Assembly: GCF_023856365.1 (NCBI RefSeq)
Contig: NC_064541.1
Coordinates: forward strand, 24,034,214 to 24,098,213
From: Brienomyrus brachyistius
Lineage: Eukaryota; Chordata; Actinopteri; Osteoglossiformes; Mormyridae
Direction: 5' to 3'
DNA: 64,000 nucleotides
Below the pieces are notes generated by a model. That model was given only the letters and a program-made list of their open reading frames with translations. It had not been told where the DNA came from and ran no database searches. Within the stretch, counting starts at the first letter, position 1. Each line of letters starts with the position of its first letter. Shown piece after piece: positions 32,660-44,248 of this stretch. A program made the translations under genes and the position numbers.

Positions 32660-35440
32660 TAATTTGAATCAGAATCAGAATTTACTTTATTGGCAAGGTA
32701 CAACTGCATATACTCGTAATTTGTTTTGGCAGTATTGGTGCTTACATTCAAATACAACATATAAGAATAAAGAGCATAAATTAAGCAAAACAGATACATA
32801 CAAATAAAATAAAGAATAATGGAATAAAATAAGTAGTGGACAGTGCAAGCTGTACAATATATTACCAATGATTATAAGGATGGTAAGGGCACAGGTATTG
32901 AATATAGAATAAAATATATTATGACCTGTAGATAAAAAAAAAATATGTACAAAGATGGGTGTAGAGTGATTAGGGGAGTTACAGAGGAAGGGACTGTGTC
33001 ACCGGGGGTTAGGGGGCTTGTTGATAAGTTCAACTGCTGAGAGGAAGAAGCTGTTTTTGTGGCATGTAGTTCTGGATCTTTACAGTGCTGAGTCTCTTGC
33101 CAGTGGGTAGTTTTTTTTGAACAATCCATGTCCAGGATGGGAAGGGTCAGCCATGATCTTTCTTGCCAGTATCCAGGTTCTGGAAGCGTATAGGTCCTGT
33201 AGGGATGGCAGGTTGCAGCCAATTACCATCTCTGCAGAATGGATGATACGCTTCATTCTGCCCTTGTCCTTGCAGTTGCTGCAGCATACCTTACGGTGAT
33301 GGAGCAGGTGAGGATGGACTCAGTGATAGCTGAGTAAAAGTGCACCATCATTGATCTTGGCAAACTGAACTTCTTCAGCTGCTGTAGAAAGTGCATTATC
33401 ATGTTCAGCTTCCATCTGAGGTCCTGGGAGATGATGATGCCCAGCAAATGGACCAGTGCGTTGTCTGGAGATTCATGAAGGGTTATGTGGGGTGGGACCG
33501 GGTTGTGCCTGAAGTCGGCTACCATCTACATTGTCTTTATGGCAATAAACTCCGGATTATTCTGCCTGCAACAGGTCACCAGACGGTTTCATCCCCACTA
33601 GAGATTAATCCAATGAGGGTGATGATGTCCGCGAACTTCAATAGCTTGATGGACTCATGACTGGAGGTGCAACTGTTAGTATAAAGGGAGAACAACAGGG
33701 TGACAGAACACAGCCATAAGGGGAACCAGTGCTTATGGTTAGGTCATCAGAGATGATGTGGGATCCAGGAGAATCCATGTGTTGGAGGATGAACTGAAGA
33801 GCCATGCTGACCGCGCAGTCTGCAGTCCTGTTGGCTCAGTAGGCAAACTGCATTGAGTCCAGGAGAGAGCTGGTGATAGATCTGGGAAGATGCTAAAATT
33901 AATTCTTTACTAGTGAGGTCATGGTGACGGGTATGTAGTTCTTCTGTTTTCAGATCCTGGGTTTTTTTGGGGATGGGAACCATAGTGGGGGTTTTAAAGC
34001 AGTCTGGCACATGGCAAGTCTCCAGGGAGGTGTTAAAGATCTGTGAGTACCAGAGATAGTTAGTCAGCACAATGCTTCAGTGAGTCTGGGCTGGATCCTT
34101 TGCAGGGATTCTTACACCAATCATCTTTTTAATGTCCCACTCAGAAAGAATGAGGGTCATTATGGTGAGGGGGCTGTTCGGAGCCAGTGGATGTATAGTG
34201 ACCCCAGCTGCCATTGTAGCGATGGGTGGTTGCGTGGTGGTTCCAATGGGCTGGAGCTGATAGCTGGGAGGAGTGTCAGGTATGTCCCTTTGTTTTTCAA
34301 ATCAACAATAGAATTTGTTTAGTTCATTGGCAAGGCTCAGGTCGTTGATGGAGTGGGGGGTTTTAGTTTTGTAACTGTTGACTCCAGACCGAAGTCAAGT
34401 TATTGGTTGCAAATAGTTGTTCCAGTCTCTTAGAATACAGGTGTTTGGCCTCCATCACTGACTTGCTGTTTTGCTTTCTTGGACACATCCCGATCCCTGC
34501 TTCTAAAAGCCTTTTCCTTCTCCAAACATAACCGTTTGAGTTTAGCTGTGAACCAGGGCATGTCATTATTATAGCTCATCCTGATGTGTGCTAGAATTGC
34601 GGTCCTGAAAATGTTCAAATCAGTACAATCCAAATACGCACACAGCTCATCTACTGAAACGCTGCTCCACATTTTTGACCTCCTCGGAATCAGTTTACAA
34701 AGTATTCATTTCTGCCTGTATGTGGGGATAAAATGGTCGGAGTGGCGCAGTGCAGCAGGGGGAATGGCATGGTAAGAATTGGTGATAGTTGTGTAGCAGT
34801 GATCCAGAATGTTCTCCACTATGGTCGGACATTTAATAAATAGTTTTTATTTAGGAAGATCCTGACTGAATCTGATCAACAAGCACCCGCTGTGCTTCAT
34901 GCACTTCAACTTACGGTGGAATGAAAACGTCGTCTAGAATAAAGGACGCAAACTCGTGGGGGAAGTAGCATGGCTTACAGTTTACAAAAAAGGATTGTAA
35001 CTCAGCATAACAATAATTCAGAATTACTGCCACGTCACTGCACCAGCCATCATTAATAATAATAATAAAAAAACAAATCTCACCTTCTTCCGTTTTGCAT
35101 GAGAGTCCCGTATCATGATAAGGATGGAAAAGTTGGAAGTCAGGCAACTGCAGCTCTGAGTACAGTATGGTACTGCACTGTCACAATTCTGTGAAGCACA
35201 ATACGCAGGACATGAAGAAGTCTCTGTTTTTTCATCATTAGTGTAATTTGTCCATTTTATTACTAAGCGAATGCACCTTGGAAAGGGATATTCCCAATAG
35301 CGGTGTTTGTAACCCGTACCTTCGGAGACAGGCCAGTGTGCCTGAATTTCACTGCACGGCCAAGGGCAAGAACACCTGCGACCACAATCTCCAGTTAATC
35401 CGCATACGAAGCAAGAACTGTGGAAAGTAAACCCACTGGC
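32660..35440 (-). mobile_element. L2 LINE, antisense, nearly complete but decayed
   Basis: The minus strand from about 35440 holds endonuclease sequence in broken frames, best at 35147-34911: MPDFQLFHPYHDTGLSCKTE, then NCKPCYFPHEFASFIL. Then MPWFTAKLKRLCLEKEKAFR (34672-34430), the pre-RT region ETCHVPDCFKTPTMVPIPKK (34070-33747), and the thumb region MVADFRHNPVPPH, LRWKLNM and HFYSAITESILTCSITV (33525-33253). Last comes the C-terminal YRTYTLPEPGYWQERS (33222-32872). The RT catalytic block is deleted or unrecognisable between about 33530 and 33740. The 3' UTR runs to AATCAGAATCAGAATTTACT on the plus strand near 32670. Confidence 0.8.
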
Positions 35441-36174
35441 GTTGTTTCCCTGATGTTCAGGATCTCTTCTCTAGTGAAAATAAAATGGTTGTTTCTGCAG
35501 CACACTGACAAACAAAACAAGACAGACAAGTGACATCTCCGTACTCAGGTACTCATCGTTGAGGTCGTTTGTCGTGTGATGTATACAGCATTGCACTGTA
35601 ATCAGTGCATGCTCCTCACCTAAGTGTGAACTGTATGAAAAGAAAAATGGGAAACTGGAGAAAGTAATATATAATGGTAAAGTTTAATATACAGATTCTG
35701 TCCAATGAGCACTGCTCTTAGAATCTTAATATGTGTTTCCTGTTGCTTTTTTCTTCTCTTTCCAGTCTATTTACTCTGAGCTGAACCTGTGAAAAGACCC
35801 CAGAATGTCATATGGATCCATCCAGTGGAGCACCTTTGGAAATCGTAACCTACTTGGGGGCCCAACGAGGCAGGGCTACCAACCAGTAGGTAAAGACATA
35901 TGCCTAGTACTTTTTTTATGACACCTGTCTTACTGAGCTTAGTGGATATGTTCTACTTGATAAAAAATAAAGTTAAATGTACAAAACAGAATTAATGTAC
36001 ATACAAACAAGGCATGATGAATATGATATATATTTTAACAGAATTTTTCTGTAATTATATACACTAATCAACAAAAACATTACAAGCAATATACTGTTGA
36101 CTATATTGTAAATCAGGGTGGGAAGTTAGATCAGGGTAACATGGGAACATGCACTGGTACAGCACACTGCCGCA
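35441..36174. other. No recognised feature (0.73 kb)
   Basis: AT-rich. A short segment near 35810-35890 is more GC-rich but shows no domain. Confidence 0.4.
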
Positions 36175-37545
36175 CCCACTACATAGCGAAACATCTCGAG
36201 ATCCTGGCTGGTGACCCCCTTGGGAAATTGCCATCTATCTGGATCTTGGTCTTTATCCAGGACACCCGCAATCCCAGACACTCAGACTCCTCACTTAATC
36301 TCTTGAGAGCCCCAATCTGAGCCTCCATTGATGCCACTAAAATCACATCATCATCGTCAAAGTCAAGATCAGTAAATCTTTCTTCACCAATGGATGCCCC
36401 ACAGTTGCTGGACCCCACACCCAGCTCATACAAGCATTGCACAGTAAGGGCAAGAACACACCCCTGGCAAACCTCAGAATGAACTGTTAAGAATGCAAAG
36501 GTTCTCCCTCCACTTTGCACAGCACTCACAGTACCAGTGTTCAGGCCGGCCATGACGTCCAGCAATTTCAGGGGGATCCCACAAAGTCTCAGGATGTCTC
36601 ACAGGGCAACTCGATCAACTAAGTGAAATGCTTTACGAAAATCGACAAAGACTGCAAAGAAACTCTGCAGATATATGCGTTTAAGTCTCATGAGAACCCT
36701 CAGTGCCAGTATGTGGTCGATGGCAGGCCTCTTAGGAATAAAACCAGATTGCTCTGGTTGCTGGTAGGTGAGCAAGTGATCACAGATCCAGTTAAGGATG
36801 ACCCTAACAAGGACCTTACCCAGCACTGCGAGCAGTGTTAATCCAGACGATCACACTTCCTTTTATAGATAGATATAACAAATCCTGTTCTCCAGTCAGT
36901 TACGATGATGCTTGTCTCCCCAATGGAAGCAAAGACTGCTTGCAATGCCAGGAGGACAGCCTTACCACCAGTCTGGAAAAGTTCACCCCAGATACCACAG
37001 ATCCTTGCAGCCTTCCCTACCCCCAGATGATTCACCGCCTGTGCAATCTCAGAGAGAATGGATGGTTTACAGCTGATTGGAGGATCAGCCTCGAGAACCA
37101 TGGACCCAAAGATGTCCACCGCCTTAGCTGGTAGGTCTGCTATAAAAAAACTATTCAAAGTAGCGCAAGGACCGTTCCATTAGCCACCCTGAATGCAAGT
37201 TTACAAGGAACAGATTCAGATCTTTGTAATGCTTCGATTCCTCTGTAAGCAGAACGTGGCTCATTCGACCACAGATGGTGTGCCACCTGCTCACAGATTC
37301 GTCTACCCAGATCGGCCGCCTCATACTGTGCCCTAAGTGCCACCACGCAGCAGGCGACGCCTCAGCCCCACACCAGCCCTGATCCCCAACAGGCCTGACC
37401 CTATTAGCTTTCTGACAGTTTCGACTCTTCCAAAGATGAGGCTCCTGAAGGCTTTCCCCCATCCCCTTCAGGATGCATGTAGCCTTCCTGTGGGTGGCTG
37501 TAGCAGAGCAGAAGGCAGAAGGGTTTCATGCCTGTTTATTCTAAA
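36175..37545 (-). mobile_element. I-clade (Nimb-like) LINE fragment, antisense
   Basis: The minus strand from about 37545: LHPEGDGGKPSG-type shifted text, then a segment encoding EPRSAYRGIEALQRSESVP (37346-37155), VLEADPPISCKPSILSEIAQ (37158-36838), a WGELFQTGGKAVLLALQAVF segment, and TDWRTGFVISIYKRKCDR. Then ILNWICDHLLTYQQPEQSGF and VFVDFRKAFHLVDRVAL, the RT A block (36826-36599), VCQGCVLALTVQCLYE for the B block, and LDFDDDDVILVASMEAQ, where the FADD motif reads FDDD (36565-36179). The LINE homology ends at WIKTKIQ near 36240. The 3' third, present at 24.7-25.3 kb in the sister copy, is missing. Confidence 0.8.
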
Positions 37546-37729
37546 ATGTTGTGAGTAGTTTTACAGTGGTTGGAGTGCCAATCCCGCCACTAATCCCCAA
37601 AATTTTTCCCTGCAAGTTGGAGGACCACTTGCAGGGCCGGATGCAGTTTAACATAGATATACAGGATATACCAGGATATTTACCCAGGATATACAGGACA
37701 TGAACTGAAAGTAATGAATCTCTAATAAA

Positions 37730-38064
37730 TCCATCCATCCATTTTCAAAACCGCTTATCCTACTAGGTCGCGGGGGGTCCGGAGCCTATCCGGGAAGCAA
37801 TGGGCACGAGGCAGGGAACAACCCAGGATGGGGTGCCAGCCCATCGCAGGGCACACTCACACACTATTCACTCTCACACGCACCCTACGGGCAATTTAGC
37901 AAGTCCAGTTAGCCTCAGCATGTTTCTGGACTGTGGAGGGAAACCGGAGTACCCGGAGGAAACCCCATGACGACATGGGGAGAACATGCAAACTCCGCAC
38001 ACGTGAGACTCGAACCTGGGACCCAGAGGTGTGAGGCAACAGTGCTAACCACTGCACCACCATG
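37730..38064 (-). repeat. RTE-tailed SINE, full length
   Basis: The minus strand begins with the head GACATGGTGGTGCAGTGGTT (A-box region), then GGTTCGAGTC (B-box) and the body, and ends with CCCCCCGCGACC, GGATAAGCGGTTTTG and ATGGATGGATGG. It is flanked by TCTCTAA (37719-37725, continuing TAAA) and TCTCTAA (38065-38071, continuing AAAA), a probable target duplication of 7-11 bp. Confidence 0.85.
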
Positions 38065-38071
38065 TCTCTAA

Positions 38072-38689
38072 AAAATCTTAAAAGATCAATAGATTTGAAT
38101 GTATAATGCTATTTACTTTTGATACTTAAGTACTTCTAAATCCAGAGACTTTTTACTTAAGTAGTTTTTTTAACTGGGCGACTTTTAGTTTTACTTAAAA
38201 TTTTGGTGTGGTATTTGTACTTTTACTTAATAATGAAAATTATTCTATTATATGGAAAATTATTATTAAATTATTCCATTATATGGAAAATTATTATTTT
38301 CCACCACGAATTTTAAAAACGCTACTTGCCAAATTTAGGATATATTACATGGTAATCTAACATTTGATAATTGTAGTTTACCTGTTCAATACAGAAGAAA
38401 GGTCTGGACTGCCGACAGGGTGTTGGCTGGCCAAGACTCAACAATGCGTGATGCGTACCGAGTTATCAAGATGTCACTGCGGATGGCAGCCCTGGTACAA
38501 TGCTCTCCATGACTGACTTTATTTTTGTTTATTTTATGCGTGTCTGGCTACACAAAAATAGTCAGTTACTCATGAGAACAACTGCTAAATATCAGGCAGC
38601 TCATTCTATACAGTATTTCCCTGAGTTTTACTGATCCAGATAGTTTCTTGAACATCCTCGTTAGTAGACCAGCAGCTCTCTACATGACC
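38072..38689. other. No gene; short local duplication at about 38240-38300
   Basis: Contains an ACTTTTACTTAA-type MITE end (38130-38230) and a roughly 40-bp direct duplication around ATTATATGGAAAATTATTAT. The part after 38380 may be 5' UTR of the following L2 LINE. Confidence 0.4.
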
Positions 38690-39304
38690 TGGTGGTGACG
38701 ATGTGGGAAGTGCATGGACAAGCTAGTGAAGCTCCAGCAGTGGGGGTTTCGAACAGCGCTCCCGTCGATTCACTTGCCGAACCTCTGGTCCTTACTCAAC
38801 AAAGTAGATGAGCTGCTTCTCCTCATGACAAAGATGTACTTTGCACGTTCTGCTGCCCTCTGCTTCACTGAAACGCTGGTTTGCATCTGCCATGCTTCCA
38901 TCTACTCCATGTCGATCGCATAACAGAAATTTGGGGGAAAAGAAGAGGCGGTGGAATTTGCGTCTACATCAAGTTGGTGGACAGATATCACAGTGTTAAA
39001 TAAATACTGCAGCCCGAACTTGTAAACCCTTTTCATAAACTGCAAACCTTTTTATTCACCGCAGGAGTTTTCATCTTTCATTCTGGTCGGAGTTTATGTC
39101 CCACCGCAGGCCAAGGCGAGTGACACACTGCAAGCTCTGACCGAGCAGATTAGCAGTCGAATGGAAACACACAGACCCATTGTTCATCATCCTTGGGGAT
39201 TTTAACAGAGCAAAACTAAACCACGACCTTCCGAAATACACACAGCACATTAGCTCTCCCACTGGGGAGAATAACATACTGGACCACTGTTACACCACTC
39301 TTAA
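38690..39304 (+). mobile_element. L2 LINE, 5' (endonuclease) part of a second split copy
   Basis: The frame 38714-38923 reads WGFRTALPSIHLPNLWSLLN, then KVDELLLL and SAALCFTETL, the N-terminus of the L2 endonuclease with the TETW block changed to TETL. It continues in other frames with CSPNL, NCKPFYSPQEFSSFILVGVY, and HCYTTL at the TTAA border (39301-39304). The coding resumes as KDAYRSVLQEVLGHSDHWL at 41432, so the LINE frame is split cleanly inside the HCYTTLKDAYR segment. Confidence 0.85.
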
Positions 39305-39450
39305 GCCTCTGGGGTCTAGGGGTAGGGAACACACTTGCACTAACTGGGGCATGGTCACACATTTCATTAAATATTTTAAACTTAATTCATGGCAAATAAA
39401 TTATTTCTTATATATTTGTTCTGGCATTAAACTCATCTTAATCATAAATA

Positions 39451-40760
39451 CAGTACAGGCCAAAAGTTTGGACACACCTTCTCATTCAGTGTGTTGTCTT
39501 TATTTTCATGACCATTGGTAGATTCTCACTGAAGGCATCAAAACTATGAATGAACACATGTGGAGTTACGTACTTAACAAAAAAAGGTGACATAAGTGAA
39601 AACATGTTTTATATGCTAGTTTCTTCAAAATAGCCACCCTTTGCTCTGATTACTGCTTTGCACACTTGCTAAACCCCTCTGGGAACTCCTTCAAGACTGT
39701 TGGAAAACTATTTCAGGTGACTACCTCTTGAAGCTCATTGAGAGAATGCCAAGAGTGTGCAAAGCAGTAATCAGAGCAAAGGGTGGCTATTTTGAAGAAA
39801 CTAGCATATAAAACATGTTTTCAGTTATGTCACCTTTTTTTGTTAAGTACATAACTCCACATGTGGTCATTCATAGTTTTGATGCCTTCAGTGAGAATCT
39901 ACAAATGTAAATGGTTATGAAAATAAAGACAACACACTGAATGAGAATGTAACCGGGTGATCTGGAGATTTTGACCATGAGCGGTTAAGCTGTATCGGGG
40001 AACGAGGAGGAATAGGTGGTTGCGCCTTTAAGCAAGATGGTGACATCATCACCTGAGAGAGAGCGCAAAAAGCCACTGTCTGGAAGCGCCATTTTTAAGC
40101 TGGATGAGCTGGGCTGTGAACGGTTTTCCGAGTGGGGTGAGAGTTTCCCAGAGTACCAGGTTTGTTTTCTCTGCTGAATTGCTGTGTGAGAAAAAGTGGA
40201 GAACGGTAACAAATTGTGTGTATTCACTTTCCACTTATTGGAAAAGCGGGTAAAATGGTCCGTGTCTGTTTTATTTTAGAGAGCGGTGCGTCACAAGGTT
40301 TTCTGCCCGCGCCTTGAGGTTTTACTGGTATGTGCAAAGTTGGTAAGAGCATGCTGTCCATGTTAAATATCTGTTCAGTTGTTAGTTGTGTGCTAACAAG
40401 GATATTTCCGTTTCAGTGTGCCACTACCGTATTATTTTCAGTGCAAAACTGCCGTTTCCTTTTATTTCGGTGTACTCGGTTATGTGAGGTCTGCCTCACA
40501 TGGTTTTCTGTGTGTTTTACTTTTATACTGCACCAGTCCCACCTGTGTGGGGAGTTTTATTTCTTTTCTGTAAGAGAGTCCTCTGTAAGGGAAAAGTGTG
40601 AGGTTCAAGAAACTGTTTATTGTAAATCCTCTTATCTTCCAACCAAAACGTGTAATTAATTAGGCTTATGGAATAAATTAGACCCAAAAAGAGTATTTGT
40701 GTTTCTGCGTGTTGTTTCCCGGGCCACAAGAAGGTATGTCCAAACTTTTGGCCTGTACTG
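39451..40760. mobile_element. Tc1-type MITE with long inverted repeats, itself interrupted
   Basis: Flanked by TA (39449-39450 and 40761-40762). The ends are CAGTACAGGCCAAAAGTTTG and its reverse complement. The inverted arms are about 210 bp long (39451-39665 against 39750-39947 plus 40733-40760), with a short non-paired centre. The arms contain CTTTGCTCTGATTACTGCTT on the left and the matching AAGCAGTAATCAGAGCAAAG on the right. The right arm is cut after GAATGAGAA by a solo LTR. Non-coding. Confidence 0.9.
39948..40728 (+). repeat. Solo LTR (781 bp)
   Basis: Starts TGTAACCGGG and ends CCCGGGCCACA, with a TG...CA border and a short inverted repeat. It is flanked by AGAA (39944-39947 and 40729-40732). 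Removing it restores the Tc1-MITE arm sequence GAATGAGAA-GGTATGTCC. A polyadenylation signal-like GGAATAAATTAG lies at about 40669-40680, some 50 bp before the end, which orients it on the plus strand. No coding sequence. The family is not identified. A 4-bp duplication is compatible with Gypsy or ERV-like elements. Confidence 0.85.
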
Positions 40761-41431
40761 TATGTCAGATTTATGTGAAGTTTGTAATTTTACATCAAAG
40801 TATAGACATTGCAAAATGCAGTTTGGAACACTTACAGAAAAATTATAAAAGTAAGAGTAAGCAATGGTGGAAGTTTGTTTTGATCCCAGAAATCTGATCA
40901 CCAAAGTCTTGGCTACATAAAGATGACTAAATGGTGTAGTTGCAACATTCAGATGGATAAATAAATAAGAAGAAGCTAACATGTTGTTATTTCTGGCCTC
41001 CATTAATTGAATATGTAGCAACTTTCATGTATAAGAGAACATTTTAAACTCGCATGTATGAGCCATTCACACCTGGCCACATCCCCCCCCCTTTTTATAG
41101 CACTGATGATGTATCTGGATTATGTTTCACTGTTGTGTTGTTCATCAAATTACCATGTAAATGTGATTTGAATATGCGGTAATGCGGCTACTTAGAATGC
41201 GAATAGCGATCTTCAGGTAAGGGTGGCACTACACGCCACCGATGCAGGTAAAACAAAGAAAGGTGACATAGTTTACTTTTTTGCCTATTTAACCTAATTT
41301 TAAAAACTTTAATACTTCCGACAATGGGCATTTTGAAAAGAAGCGTTTTTTCATTTTTCTACAATAAGATTTCAGCGAGTTGTGAACTGAAACGTATGAG
41401 AGAGATATGAGGCATCGTCAAACCCAGAGGG

Positions 41432-43290
41432 TTAAAGATGCTTATCGTTCTGTTCTCCAGGAAGTTTTGGGACACTCTGATCATTGGTTGGATCGTCTTA
41501 TTCCAATTTACAGGCAAAAACTAAAATTTGCTAAGCTTGTAGTTAGTAAGTGGACCAGCAAGGCAATGTAAGAACTGCAGGATTGTCTTGACTGCACTGA
41601 TTGGAATGTTTTTGAAGCTGCATCTGATAACCTGGACGAACTGACAGACACTGTGACATCGTACATCAGCTTCTGTGAAGATGTATGTGTACCAACCAAG
41701 ACCTTCTGCACACACGCACACACACACAACAACAAACGATGGTTTTCAGCCAAACTCAGACAGCTTCATCTGGCTAAAGAAGATGCCTAAAGAAGTGGGG
41801 ACAGGGCTCTGTACAGGCAGGCCAGAAACACACTGACCAAGGAGATCAAAGTGGCTAAAAGAAGCTTCTCTGAAAAGCTGAAAAACAAGTTTTCAGCCAA
41901 CGACCCTGCGTCAGTGTGGAGAGGCCTGCAACACCAATTACAGAAGACCATCCCCCCTACTGGAGCAAACAAAGATTTGGCTGATGACCTCAACAACTTC
42001 TACTGCAGGTTTAAGAGGGACATATTCACACCCCTCACCCACTCCAGCCCAATGATAATGGCAACCGTCACACCTCACACTCCCCTACCATCCTCCCTAG
42101 GAATTCAGGTCCCATCTGGACCTAATGACTACACACCTTTTGCCCTGACACTGGTGGTCATGAAGTCCTTTGAACTTCTGGTGTTGGCCCATCTGAAGAA
42201 CGTCACGGGACTCCTGCTGGACCCCCTGCAGTTTGCCTAACGGGCATTAATGGATGATGCCGTGAACATGGGACTATATTACATTTAGCAACACATCGAA
42301 TGCCCAGGGACATATGCAAGGATCTTGTTTGTGGACTTTAGTTTGCCGTTCAACACCATTGTCAAAGGCATACTCTCTTCCAAACTCTCCCTGCTGATTA
42401 TATCTCCTGCCATCTGTCAGTGGATCAGCAGCTTTCTGACTGACAAGGAAGAGCAAGCAAGGTGGGGGGAGATCACCTTTGATGTACAGACCATCAGCAC
42501 TGGTGCTCCTCAGTTATGTCCTATTCCCCCTGCTCTTCTCCCTCTACACCAGTGACTGCACCTCCATGGACCCAGAAGTGAAACTCCTGAAGTTTGCAGA
42601 CGTCACCACAGTCATCAGACTCATCCAATATAGCAACAAGTCTGTATATTGGCGGGAGGTTGAGCGGCTGGTACTTTAGTGCAGCCAGAACTATTTGGAG
42701 CTGAACACACTCAAGACGATGACAGTGGACTTTAGGAAACACCCTTCAGCACTGGTCCCCCTCGCCATACACAGCACCCTTGTGTCACCCGTGGAGACCT
42801 TCAAGTTTCTGGGAACTATCAAGACCTGAAGTGGTAGAGCAACATCTTCTCTATCCTCAAAATGGCCCAGCAGAGCATGTACTTCCTACGACAACTGAGG
42901 AAGTATGATCTCCCACAGGGACTGCTGATAAAGTTCTACTGAGCAGTCATCAAGTCCATCCTGTGCTCTTCCATCACAATCTGGTTTGGAGCAGCCACGA
43001 AACAGGACAGGAACAGACAGCAATGGACAGATAGGACAGCAGAACAAGTCATTGGTACACCCCTGCCCTCCCTCCAGGTCTTATACACTTCAAGAACCAG
43101 GAAAAGGGCAGGAAAAATCATTAGTGAGCAGTCACACTGTCTGGACATTGTCTTTTTTAACTCCTCCCCTCTGGCAGACAATTTAGAAGTCGGTAGACCA
43201 TTACCAGTCCCCACAGAAAGTTTTTTACCTCAAGCCACCACCCTTACAAACATCTGACCTGCAACATCAACCTTCACCTGTTTCCCTGAC
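41432..43290 (+). mobile_element. L2 LINE, RT part of the second split copy
   Basis: Continues the 38690-39304 segment. Pieces in shifting frames: [39 protein letters not shown], 41851-42240 (KRSFSEKLKNKFSANDPASV, DDLNNFYCRF, FALTLVVMKSFELLV, DPLQFA), 42325-42555 (RT A block LFVDFSLPFNTI; ISTGAPQ), and a KFADVTTVIRLIQ segment where FADDTT is expected (42479-42679). The 3' part has LRQLRKYDLPQGLL, SSITIWFGAATK and SFLPQATTL near 43240. The second catalytic Asp of FADD is Val. Between the pre-RT and A blocks an internal deletion joins FTPLTHSS to the RT region. Confidence 0.85.
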
Positions 43291-43589
43291 TACTACATTT
43301 ATATTTTAATGATATTTTAAGGAAAATTTCAAAGGGGAAATATATTACTGAAGAGCACTATTTTATTTGATTAATTTGAAAGACAAAAAATGCAAAATAA
43401 AGCAGATGTATGATGAAATGTTTTAAATAATGACCATCATCATATGCAGTAAAGAACAGAACAAATATCTATCACTATAAAATATTTCACCACAAACAAA
43501 AATGACAGGCTTCTCTCCTGTTTGACTTTTCAATTGAACATAAAATAGAATATAAATAAAACAATATAAATAACAAACATAAAACTTAT

Positions 43590-43905
43590 TTTTAATGTTT
43601 TCTTCGCCGGTGCAGTGGATTAAGTAAAGAGTTATGATGGTGCTGCAAATGGCTTTGCATAGTAGTAGTGTTAGTCGCTATGTACGGCATTATTTTCCTA
43701 CAATGCTTACAGATGGTTCGTGTTTTGTCTGTCACCCTTTCGCTGTTTATATTTTCTGCCGAGTACCCAAAATACCGCCGCACAAACATTTACAAGTGTT
43801 TGGGGCATCTACTGTGGTAGTTTTGTCAGATGCTGACATGCTTACAGCAGCTGATTTGCATGTTGTAATATCGCGAGATCTCGTTACACTCCTAGTAAAT
43901 AAGAT
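43590..43905 (-). pseudogene. hAT 5' end with BED zinc finger
   Basis: The minus strand starts at a terminal-repeat-like TAGGAGTGTAACGAGATCTC (about 43903), then a frame leading into VRRYFGYSAENINSERVTDK and TRTICKHCRKIM, and a HLQHHHNS segment (43800-43592). This is a complete Cys2-His2 BED finger (CKHC ... HLQHHH) of the ZBED/hAT kind, which binds the transposon ends. The catalytic domain is absent; the frame stops at 43590 after RRRKH. It is either a 5' fragment or an internally deleted element whose other end was not found. Confidence 0.75.
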
Positions 43906-43998
43906 GTCTTTTGTATTTAATATGTACTGTTTTGTTCTATTGTATTTTATTGTAACAGAAAGTCACCAACTGCCGTAAACAAATTACTTGTGTGTTCT

Positions 43999-44243
43999 TG
44001 TTACATCGGGACAGGGAAGCAGGCTAAGGGAGCCGTGAATACGGGCAAACGGGGTTTATTCAGGGCAAACACACTCTAAACATGCAATGTCAATGACAGA
44101 CCTAGAGAAACGTACACAAACGCGGACTGAAATACACAGGAGAAGCCGGAAATAACATAAAACAGCTGGGAACAATCAGGGTTTCACACGAGGTTAATGA
44201 GGGGGTGTGGCACACAGGAGGATCGTACGAGCAGGTCATGACA
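43999..44243 (-). repeat. Solo LTR (245 bp), Gypsy-like
   Basis: Borders TGTTACATCGGG at 43999 and GGTCATGACA ending at 44243. The minus strand has a polyadenylation signal in CCTGAATAAACCCCGTTTGC, giving the orientation. The flanks are GTTCT (43994-43998) and GTTCC (44244-44248), a 5-bp target duplication with one mismatch. Not the same family as the solo LTR at 28.9 kb. Confidence 0.75.
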
Positions 44244-44248
44244 GTTCC

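Larger units (their letters stand above)
39305..41431 (+). mobile_element. TTAA-targeting MITE, copy 3, carrying nested insertions
   Basis: Bordered by perfect TTAA duplications (39301-39304 and 41432-41435). The ends are inverted: GCCTCTGGGGTC on the left and, reverse-complemented, CCCTCTGGGTTTGA on the right. TTAA target and CCC-starting ends fit piggyBac-type mobilisation. Without the nested 1310-bp insertion the unit is about 815 bp. It has no coding capacity. Conserved internal segments recur in the other three copies, for example GTCTTGGCTACATAAAGATG and GAGCCATTCACACCTGGCC. Confidence 0.9.

Noticed and set aside
39451..39947. Long inverted repeat as a possible hairpin RNA gene
   Set aside because: The ends CAGTACAGGCC... 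and the TA duplication identify it as a Tc1-type MITE.
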